A stretch of DNA of 30,837 nucleotides, from IMG/VR virus record IMGVR_UViG_3300007512_000142, positions 1 to 30,837 of that record. One strand, written 5' to 3'. The position numbers and the translations under genes are program-made. This document shows, piece by piece, positions 25,101 through 30,837 of the stretch (position 1 is the stretch's first letter; every line of letters begins with the position of its first letter). Source of the DNA: a virus. Under the pieces are notes generated by a model. It saw only the letters and a program-made list of their open reading frames with translations, had not been told where the DNA came from and did no database searches.

Positions 25101-28100
25101 GTGCGGGGGGGAGAGACGTACTCTGATGGGTGGCCTCTTGGATTCTCCATCTCCTCAACAGAAGTGGCGAAGGGGATAAAGGCCCACTCGGAAGACACCG
25201 ATGGCCTCATTGACTTCCTCACGAAACACCTACTCGATGAGGATTATCGGGAGATCCTCAAGCGGATCAAACCAATCCTCTCCCCAGCCGTAGAGACAGC
25301 AGTTTTGTCTAAGAAGGGGATGAAAAGCCTAGGCTTTGGGGAGGCCCGGGGAGTCACCCGTACTAGGACGCAGGACTCAAGCGATCTGATCGCGCTGGCG
25401 AGTGCCCGGTCGAAAGGCACGGGGATCGCGGCAGAGGTTGTCGTACACGAACTCCTTCATGCAGCGACCACAAGGAGATTGGTAACTGCTAAGCTTCGTA
25501 AGAACCAGGGGACGGAGATCTCAAAGGCGGGACGGGATATTTTTTATCTTTGGCAGTCCCCCAGAGTGCAGAGTGCACTACAAGAGGAACTCACTCGTTT
25601 CGAAAAACGTGCTAGAATGGGTGATACGACAGGACTCAAGTATCATCCAGGAGAGCCACTTAGTAAACTAAGTGAGTTCATTGCCTATGGAATGACCAAT
25701 CGCCAATTCCAAGATGTCCTCCAGTCGATAAAATTGCCGGATGGGAAGAATGCGTGGTCAAAATTTGTAGACACAATTCGGAGAATACTAGGCATCCCCC
25801 CGGGCGAAACGAACGCTCTGTCAGAGCTTTTCCGGGCCACGGACGACTTCATGAGCGCCTCCATCCGCGATCTCCCTGATCAGAGGGCCCTAGGGGGGCT
25901 TCCGAGGGAAGGGAGCCTTCAAGCCCCGGCTTTGCGGCGGAAGCTAGCGAAGGAGAGGAAAGAGGCGAGGGCGGAGATGAGGGCAGAGAGGGCAAAGGCG
26001 AGGGAGAGGAAAGCGGCGAGGCAGAAGGCAAAAGCCGAAAGAGGTGAAAACCCCCCACAATGGAGCAGAGAAGCAGAGAGAAAGTTCGCGGAGGAGGCGA
26101 GAGTAAGAGAAGAGGCGCGAGCAAAGAGAAAGATACGACGAGCGGCGGCGGCGGCGGCGCGGCGGCGGAAAGCGGCGAGAGGGGCTAAGCCTGAGTTCAA
26201 GCTTACTCCTCCGGATCCGGAATATAAGCCGCCCCCAATACCTCGGGCGGTCGAGCCAAAGCCGAAAGAGGGGCCACTCCCAGGACAGGGGAGTTTCGAC
26301 TTTGATGCTCCGAAACCCACCGCAAAAGTCGAGCCTGAGCCTTCTGGGCCGAAGCCGCCGGGAGACGATCAACCTCCTCCGAGTGGCGATGGTGGCGGTG
26401 GTTCTGGGAGAGATTTCATAGACGGTCACGTTCGCATTCCCTATGCCGAGTGGGGTGGGATTGCTCAGGAAGTCCGGACTCTAATCTCCTTCGGGGAGAG
26501 GATAAGGGTCTTTAATAAATCTTCGGCTTGGGGTCGGGCAATCTTCGAAGCCCAGAAAGATCTGAACCTAAGAAGTACGAAGAGGGGAGAGAAGTTTGGG
26601 CCCTTCCGCCACCCGAAATATCTAACAGATAGGATTCGCCTTTTCCTTAGACAGAAAGGGGGAATGTTTGATAGCACACAAACGCGAGTTGGTGAGGTCG
26701 GGAAGGAGCTTGAAACCGCTATAATTGAAACTGAGCGCGTTTTCTCTCGGGCCCAGCTTGAGTTAGCAGAGGTCATTACCATAAAAGAACTTGGAGATAC
26801 GCCCACTGAACGGATGATTAACTTCTTAGACGGAGTAAATCCTGTCCCGATGAAAGAGGGATTAAGCCGCTGGGACGCTGTTACAGGAAACGGATCGGCT
26901 TTCCAGAAGATGAAAATGCAGCTTCTGGCGGACACTAGGCTGGATCCTCGTCTAAAAGAGGCACGGGCCGCAGAGGTCGAGGGCCATCGAGCTAGGCTAC
27001 AGGCTGAGATAGATAAAATAAAAAGGAGAATAGGGAAAGAAAACGACGGACTCTCTGGTGATGAGCTGGATGACCTCCTCAAGGGGCTTTCAGACGATGT
27101 TCTCGCTCTAGTCAGTAGAGGCGAAAGGGCAACAGATGGAATACCGAAGGCTCTTGTCTCCCTTTCTCGGGCTTGGATGAGGAGCTATGCGGGGAAGCCT
27201 ATCCAAGCGGACATCGGAATTATCCTCGCGGGCATAACCCGAGGGGCCCTAGAAAAAGCAGAGACTTACAAAGAGTTCTCAGATTTAGTTCGAAGAGGAA
27301 CATATTCTATCCTCTCGGAGACGACCCCTAATGTGGAGAAGGCGCACTCGATGTCGGCCTCCGCTATTATGCTCTCTGCAACTCTGGGCGAGTTCGGACA
27401 TCGAATAGACAAAGTAATAATGGGGAAAATAGGCGCAGAAGAGGCGGCAGACATTAACCGCATCTTCATGGGAGAATTTGGGGACATTAAAGACCTAGAC
27501 ACCGCTTTAGAAAATCTCAATAAGCTCGGGATGCCCCTAAGTCAGAAGGAAATCAAGACATTCAGAGACTTAGGCTCCGACCTAAGAGGGATTGGATCTG
27601 TCCAGAAGACTCTCGTAGAGCTAGGAACTCGAGAGGGGGGATCCTCAATGGTTCCCAAGGCCCTCATAGAGCAGATAGAGAAGAAAGCAGGGAACATCGT
27701 AAAAGATCTCGAAGCCCTTAATGTTATTGCGAGGGTTACTCCGAACGTCGATAAGGCTCTTGGAACTTACATGAGCCTCTGGCGCGGATCGGCTGTTACA
27801 GGGCTCATCGTCCCAAACCCAAGATACTGGACGAACAATATGTTTGGGGACTTCTCCCAGATGTGGATGCAGGAGGGAGCGGGTTTCGCTGCCCGTCGGA
27901 GCCTCATCAATTTCCCGACAAACATTCCCTTCTATGGGCGGAAGCTCCAAGAAAAGTCGCTTTTCATGGCGGAGAGAGTTGGAGGAAAATCGGGATCTAC
28001 TGAGGCGCTGCCCGGAATGATTGAGGTCATGATCAATCCTCACCTCGGGCGGGTCTTTAAGGGAGAGGCGGGAGAGCTTGTCACGAAGAATGGGGATGTG

Positions 28101-29402
28101 ATTACCTATGACATGCTCCGTAAGTGGGCAGTGGAAGATGGAATCTCAGAGTCCTTTATCCGTGAAGAGCTTTTCCAAATGTATGACCGCGTGGGCGAAA
28201 CATGGGGTGGGGATACATATAAATGGTGGCAGAAACAGATAGCAGACCACGCTAATCTTGTTCAGGAAAGGCAGCGAGTTGGTATGTATGCTGATCTTAT
28301 CCAACGAGGAGTCCCCCGGGCAGAGGCCGCGAAGAGGACGAAAAGAGCGTTATACGATTGGTCTCATGGAATTGCAGAGTGGGAAGCCCGCTACATTGCG
28401 CGAAATATTCCTTTCTGGAGATTCTGGAGGCTCTCCATAGCCCAGATTGCGGACGCGGTTATGGAGCCCCTCGTCCGTCCTACAGGAGAAATCTTTAAGA
28501 AGGCGATGTTGGGGAACACAAAACTGGCGAGACTGAGGCAACAGCTACATATTCTGCCTTCTCTCCCTGAGTTCATATACCAAGACAATGTTGATGTAGG
28601 AATCACTACAAATGAGAGGGTAAACCTCATTGCTACTCAACTTTACCCAGACTGGATGGAAACCCGCGCCAAACTAGGTGTCCTCCCAATGGATCCAATC
28701 AGGAGACAATTCTGGCAGGAGACTTATGACAGGCAATACTCACACGAAGCCATCCTACTCCCTACGATAACGGCACTCGACTCGGCTGATATGATGATCG
28801 GGCTAACCTCTGGTCTTGGTTTCTGTCTCGGGCAGATCTTTGAAGCAATGGGAATGAAAGGCCCGAGTAGAAGAGTTGGGGACGCGGAAGCTCGATTCTT
28901 CGAGCCAATCTTAGGATCTATGAACCCGATTATCGAGCCCTTCGCGCGGCCAGCCCTTGAGAAATTAGGGGCAGATCTTGACTACTCCTCAGAAGGAGAT
29001 TTTAGATACCTTAGTCCGACGGACGAGGAGGTTTTCCAGCAATTGAGTAGGCTTCCAATGGTGAGGTCTCAAATGCAGTTCGACCATGAGAGGGGCCAAT
29101 GGAAAGTTCCGAACTCAGTTTACACAACGTATCGGTTACTTCCTGTTCTTTCTACTCAGGTGGGCGGCTGGGCAGGTGCCATCAATAACCCAGACTGGCA
29201 ACGAGGAACAACGGCGGGAACACTCATGATGCTCCGAAAACTTACAAGATTCGGAGATGTAAAACCCTTTGATATGAATCAGAGCCTTCAGGGGAGGGTT
29301 CGAGATATCCAAGACGAGTGGCGGAATTTCACGGCCGAAATGGGAGACATCCGAGCCCCAATGACGCATGGAAGAGCGCGGGGGAGAACTGATAGAGATT
29401 AG
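22137..29402 (+). CDS. Giant 2421-aa internal virion/polyvalent protein with metallopeptidase motif
   Basis: The largest gene, at the T7 gp16-like position. In order: residues 1-380 helical; a hydrophobic Gly/Ala segment at 384-417 (GVAASLVLGIILFEPDII); coiled-coil-like helices at about 490-650; a small beta domain at 665-750; more helices; an HExxH zinc-peptidase motif at 1104-1108 (EVVVHELLHAAT) with a likely third ligand E1180 in LSEFIAYGM; a charged Arg/Glu/Ala helix at 1262-1350; a Pro/Gly linker to about 1425; then a C-terminal region of about 1000 residues containing LGTYMSLWRG (1875), NNMFGDF (1900-1906) and IARNIPFWRFWRLS (about 2086). The peptidase and its following helices match the style of large polyvalent proteins in phages. 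No lytic transglycosylase or RNA polymerase motif is seen. It may be ejected with the DNA and cleave a host target. Confidence 0.85.
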   Translation: MSEETQPEQTSPFDSLIQTLQEAESRVEASPSVQAWGARGAERRGEEPPAPLPVRTPQVFESLVESAAQKREETAYRRSPERAIFRDSPIEGQAVDLNSPTAPPRASTGMQIDYLSSDAPPVDWSPEPQEIARLIESNALTQRHAGDLDRVWQAGRADAYGRGGIGWMAPHIGQQLIQDMYQGESAVQDQIMSEVPISRFPGVTAVNTYEMNEQASDLWFAKIMEERGLTPQTATPEQRAEIDEETRLRTARTMARVMQSGGRLLWTDPLDHDITEDLMNSGVIGTVFRPLRALTSPVRFGAMGRGRSDTPLGRTQLSLSRGQLKYESSLSLIGRMAPSTILAASMSTGTSPWSRESTEAIRAGEDIILHVPDIAEALGGEDPGIVAKGVAASLVLGIILFEPDIISLSLGTAGIAGKGAKVANAARRINRIANSANQIAETLRTGNITIREAATQLEALDPAFFRAVELSAGSRLNISGGTISPTIHADFKEAERLRGEATALRGKAEEAQTQWERFAAGEHPDFDVSVSRGFASNKLALEAAEADHAASLVETRALEKEKNAFLEGIGFSPEDAARITSQRGIPVDEAAAGFQERIANRLEARAKEFRKGNRAAFDQYERASTTLADLLANLQKLRGPHKGVESRMLTVSEAPHGTVASQRLANHPTIGQEVSFRTERGGWKRGRVEDLTVKGPEGGRFPSRHSAKKRDGFYEIYLELTTKGGEKVTILHPLRVTHEEGRAIRIAKKNFQNSHAVVFSPGGPYTQFRTFTDAADQARALAKSLRQGGEAASSLKTYERAVARLKESKKALKEVRKGTKGNIKTEQALLNKWSKAERAAAKKEEAATRAAGLRNNYADSISDLVESTRAFRAEGLERMGLDNPTLKSFLTSKKPWKAVSKLTADEISKFGHLSTDASVEKSFRKVMEENVRLNPKTREAEVDVAGMVTDLERIIGRDELEELLDMPQFSNFKKLLDDSIFPSQITESVRGGETYSDGWPLGFSISSTEVAKGIKAHSEDTDGLIDFLTKHLLDEDYREILKRIKPILSPAVETAVLSKKGMKSLGFGEARGVTRTRTQDSSDLIALASARSKGTGIAAEVVVHELLHAATTRRLVTAKLRKNQGTEISKAGRDIFYLWQSPRVQSALQEELTRFEKRARMGDTTGLKYHPGEPLSKLSEFIAYGMTNRQFQDVLQSIKLPDGKNAWSKFVDTIRRILGIPPGETNALSELFRATDDFMSASIRDLPDQRALGGLPREGSLQAPALRRKLAKERKEARAEMRAERAKARERKAARQKAKAERGENPPQWSREAERKFAEEARVREEARAKRKIRRAAAAAARRRKAARGAKPEFKLTPPDPEYKPPPIPRAVEPKPKEGPLPGQGSFDFDAPKPTAKVEPEPSGPKPPGDDQPPPSGDGGGGSGRDFIDGHVRIPYAEWGGIAQEVRTLISFGERIRVFNKSSAWGRAIFEAQKDLNLRSTKRGEKFGPFRHPKYLTDRIRLFLRQKGGMFDSTQTRVGEVGKELETAIIETERVFSRAQLELAEVITIKELGDTPTERMINFLDGVNPVPMKEGLSRWDAVTGNGSAFQKMKMQLLADTRLDPRLKEARAAEVEGHRARLQAEIDKIKRRIGKENDGLSGDELDDLLKGLSDDVLALVSRGERATDGIPKALVSLSRAWMRSYAGKPIQADIGIILAGITRGALEKAETYKEFSDLVRRGTYSILSETTPNVEKAHSMSASAIMLSATLGEFGHRIDKVIMGKIGAEEAADINRIFMGEFGDIKDLDTALENLNKLGMPLSQKEIKTFRDLGSDLRGIGSVQKTLVELGTREGGSSMVPKALIEQIEKKAGNIVKDLEALNVIARVTPNVDKALGTYMSLWRGSAVTGLIVPNPRYWTNNMFGDFSQMWMQEGAGFAARRSLINFPTNIPFYGRKLQEKSLFMAERVGGKSGSTEALPGMIEVMINPHLGRVFKGEAGELVTKNGDVITYDMLRKWAVEDGISESFIREELFQMYDRVGETWGGDTYKWWQKQIADHANLVQERQRVGMYADLIQRGVPRAEAAKRTKRALYDWSHGIAEWEARYIARNIPFWRFWRLSIAQIADAVMEPLVRPTGEIFKKAMLGNTKLARLRQQLHILPSLPEFIYQDNVDVGITTNERVNLIATQLYPDWMETRAKLGVLPMDPIRRQFWQETYDRQYSHEAILLPTITALDSADMMIGLTSGLGFCLGQIFEAMGMKGPSRRVGDAEARFFEPILGSMNPIIEPFARPALEKLGADLDYSSEGDFRYLSPTDEEVFQQLSRLPMVRSQMQFDHERGQWKVPNSVYTTYRLLPVLSTQVGGWAGAINNPDWQRGTTAGTLMMLRKLTRFGDVKPFDMNQSLQGRVRDIQDEWRNFTAEMGDIRAPMTHGRARGRTDRD
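26142..26168 (+). repeat. GCG/GGC triplet tract in the giant gene
   Basis: A run of GCG triplets codes for consecutive Ala and then Arg residues near residues 1336-1344 of the giant protein. It sits in a strongly purine-biased, low-complexity stretch (about 25930-26190) that codes for a long charged helix. Codon slippage or secondary structure is possible here. Confidence 0.7.
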
Positions 29403-29408
29403 AATAAC

Positions 29409-29437
29409 TCGACAAACCATAGGAAAAGTAGTAAGAT
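29409..29437 (+). promoter_or_regulatory. Possible sigma-70-type promoter
   Basis: TCGACA at 29409-29414 (5 of 6 to TTGACA), then exactly 17 bases, then TAAGAT at 29432-29437 (4 of 6 to TATAAT). It lies in the longest gap of the window, just after the giant gene and about 70 bases before the next start. It would let the following virion genes be transcribed separately. The match could be chance. Confidence 0.35.
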
Positions 29438-29493
29438 TCTAATAACTTCTGCGAAGATGCAGGAGCCTCAACTGAAGATAGTCGAGAAGACTC

Positions 29494-29499
29494 AAGGAG
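29494..29499 (+). promoter_or_regulatory. Ribosome binding site fixing the start at 29505
   Basis: AAGGAG stands five bases before the ATG at 29505. The longer open frame from 29457 would add 16 residues and has no comparable site, so translation from 29505 is preferred. Confidence 0.75.
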
Positions 29500-29504
29500 T
29501 AGAA

Positions 29505-29951
29505 ATGCCAAACTTAAAGCAGAAACACATAAAGCCCGCCAGAAACGTCCCATATGCTGAGGGAATCCTAGTATATAACGGAACGGGATCTACAATCTCA
29601 CAGAACACTGTTGTTCGAGTTCTCGCTGGAGCCCTTAATGGTGGCGGCCTAAAAATCACTGCCGCTTCTGCGGCGACGGACGTTGCCGGGGGAAAGGTTC
29701 CTCTGTTTGTGACTAAGCATGGAATCCCAACAGGGAAATGGGGAGTTGTTCTTCCTTGGAGCATAGTTTCTGGAGTGAACACTTCTGGCGTTGCGGCAGA
29801 AGGTAATGTTGTTTATCTCCAAGATGCTGCGGGCACCTATGGCGCTGCCGCAGGAACAGTTTCTCGGGCCGTTGGAATTTGTATCGTAAAACATGCTTCT
29901 ACCGGAATCGTTTGGCTCTGCCCGAACCAGTTCAGCTACGAAACAGCATAG
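29505..29951 (+). CDS. Second decoration- or head-fibre-like protein
   Basis: A 148-aa beta-rich, Gly/Ala/Val/Thr-rich protein. A middle part (EGILVYNGTGSTISQNTVVR) and a later part (AAEGNVVYLQDAAGTY, then VSRAVGICIVKHASTGIVWL) show the 'G..VyL.d..G........aiGi' pattern found in many phage decoration and fibre proteins. Composition resembles the decoration protein at 12419, although I cannot align them convincingly by eye. The start is set by AAGGAG and lies after a promoter-like site. A role on the capsid surface or in fibres is likely; the exact one is unknown. Confidence 0.7.
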   Translation: MPNLKQKHIKPARNVPYAEGILVYNGTGSTISQNTVVRVLAGALNGGGLKITAASAATDVAGGKVPLFVTKHGIPTGKWGVVLPWSIVSGVNTSGVAAEGNVVYLQDAAGTYGAAAGTVSRAVGICIVKHASTGIVWLCPNQFSYETA

Positions 29952-29966
29952 ATATAGGGGGCCCAA

Positions 29967-30338
29967 ATGTCTGGTTCTACCAGTAAAAAGAAGTGGGTCA
30001 GAGTATCCGCGAGTGGCTTGGAGGCGGGGGCTGGAGTGGCAATGACACTCCAAGCTCCGTTCTGCGGGTGGATTCGTCGGGCCCGAGTGGTTGGGCCCGG
30101 AGGGTCTAATCTTACCCTGAATGTGTCCGAAACCTTAGCGGGCACAGGAAGCTTTGATATTGTTCTAGCTTATGGTTCGGCTGCAACGCCGATTGATGAA
30201 GAAGAGAGTCCGGGGGTGTTTTATGATGTCCCTAAAACGGATCCGAGCAATCCCATGATCGGGACTGTGTATCTCTCTGCAACATCGTCTGTGAACGGAG
30301 CCGTGTCTGTCCAGCTCGATATTGAGCCTGCATTTTAG
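29967..30338 (+). CDS. Small beta-rich virion-like protein
   Basis: A 123-aa protein without recognised family. Alternating hydrophobic strands (GAGVAMTLQAPFCGWIRRAR, then NLTLNVSETLAGTGSFDIVL) and a final strand VSVQLDIEPAF suggest a beta sandwich. The N-terminus is basic (STSKKKWVRV). The ribosome binding site is weak (AGGGGG about eight bases before the ATG). It lies 15 bases after the decoration-like gene and 9 bases before the next start. Its place and fold style suggest a small surface or spike component. It could also pair with the preceding protein. Confidence 0.65.
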   Translation: MSGSTSKKKWVRVSASGLEAGAGVAMTLQAPFCGWIRRARVVGPGGSNLTLNVSETLAGTGSFDIVLAYGSAATPIDEEESPGVFYDVPKTDPSNPMIGTVYLSATSSVNGAVSVQLDIEPAF

Positions 30339-30347
30339 GGGGTAGCA

Positions 30348-30837
30348 ATGCCCCAGATACCGGAAGGCCGTAGGCACTTAGAGGCTCCTGCGAACGATTA
30401 TTACACGTTGGAGGAGCTTCGTCTTCTTGCAGCGATGCACGAGTATAATCGAGGAGTGGAAAGGTGGACAGACCAGGCGATGCCTTCTGACCCCGGGGGA
30501 CGCAGAGAGTTTCTCCTACAGAATGGGCCGAGAAACTTAGCAGAAACGGCGATAGTAATCCCGGGCTATGCTTTCCTAACTCCCGACCATGCTCGAGTAA
30601 TTATGAGGGGGGATACCCTCCATAATGAGCCGGGCCTTCCGGACGTAATGGAAGGCGCTCGTGCAGATCGTCAAGCATTGAGTGTGGCTCCCTTCTTGTA
30701 TAGGGCGCTAGGAGACGAGCTTTCGGACTCCGGAATTAAGAGACGAGATCAACTAGAAGAATTAAACGAAGATGCTCTCGCTAGGGTTCGGAGCACTCCT
30801 CTATATCAGTCCGCCATGAGGTCAGAATTGGCGAGGC
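30348..30837 (+). CDS. Partial gene, unrecognised, cut by the window edge
   Basis: An open frame of 163 codons runs from the ATG at 30348 to the window edge without a stop. Translation begins MPQIPEGRRHLEAPANDYYT and continues as a helical, Arg/Leu/Glu-rich protein (for example LEELRLLAAMHEYNRGVERW, then RDQLEELNEDALARVR). GGGGG followed by TAGCA precedes the ATG, nine bases after the previous stop. Codon use is like the neighbouring genes. I do not recognise it, and the missing 3' part prevents a function call. Confidence 0.7.
   Translation, partial: MPQIPEGRRHLEAPANDYYTLEELRLLAAMHEYNRGVERWTDQAMPSDPGGRREFLLQNGPRNLAETAIVIPGYAFLTPDHARVIMRGDTLHNEPGLPDVMEGARADRQALSVAPFLYRALGDELSDSGIKRRDQLEELNEDALARVRSTPLYQSAMRSELAR

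Noticed and set aside
25849-26429. Overlapping minus-strand frames opposite the charged helix
   Set aside because: Several frames are open at once because of the purine/GCG-biased repeat, and the products are Leu/Ser/Pro/Arg repeats without protein character.
26465-27082. Minus-strand open frame of 205 codons inside the giant gene
   Set aside because: The product is Ser/Phe/Arg-rich low complexity, as expected from reading purine-rich Glu/Lys/Arg codons backwards. The plus-strand gene is continuous across it.
22137-29402. Virion RNA polymerase as an explanation for the giant protein
   Set aside because: Size alone suggests the N4-type polymerase, but I see none of the T7/N4 polymerase motifs, whereas a peptidase motif is present.

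Overview
The window is one continuous piece of a tailed double-stranded DNA phage (or a prophage or metagenomic fragment of one). It holds packaging, capsid, tail and DNA-ejection genes only. All 24 genes I accept lie on the + strand, tightly packed. Six junctions are TAATG stop/start overlaps and one is ATGA, and most genes have AGGAG-type ribosome binding sites. The longest gap between genes is about 100 bases. I see no integrase, repressor, polymerase, lysis gene, tRNA, CRISPR array or insertion sequence, so lifestyle cannot be judged. The gene order (portal, scaffold, capsid, tail adaptor, beta-propeller nozzle, fibre-like proteins, three internal virion proteins) and the lack of a tape measure, tail tube or sheath point to a short-tailed, podovirus-like virion. 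Frequent AGG/AGA arginine codons argue against an enterobacterial host, but the host cannot be named.

Layout. 86-5698: an unrecognised 342-aa protein, a 172-aa helical protein that may be the small terminase, a 1015-aa multidomain protein carrying repeated QxxLF motifs, and two small proteins sharing an RNQAA-type peptide. 5698-9888: large terminase, a 71-aa protein, portal and a zinc-ribbon protein. 9966-12947: a very acidic small protein, scaffold, major capsid protein and decoration protein, with a hairpin just before the capsid gene and a strong intrinsic terminator just after the decoration gene. 12960-19064: tail adaptor, an 81-aa basic protein, tail nozzle and three related fibre or spike proteins in tandem. 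19077-29402: a glycine-zipper protein, an 817-aa protein and a 2421-aa protein, matching the position of the internal core/ejection proteins of T7-like phages (gp14, gp15, gp16). The 2421-aa protein has an HExxH metallopeptidase motif and resembles phage polyvalent proteins. 29403-30837: a possible promoter, a second decoration-like protein, a small beta-rich protein and the start of an unrecognised gene cut off by the window edge.

Inferred working together: the terminase packages DNA through the portal into a shell built by capsid and scaffold and stabilised by decoration protein. Adaptor and nozzle close the portal and form the short tail, to which the fibre-like proteins attach. The internal proteins are probably ejected with the genome to build a channel and, for the giant protein, to act in the host. 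The most unusual points are the giant peptidase-bearing protein, the QxxLF-rich protein before the terminase, the paired RNQAA peptides, the tandem fibre paralogues and the hairpin-bounded, codon-optimised capsid cassette.
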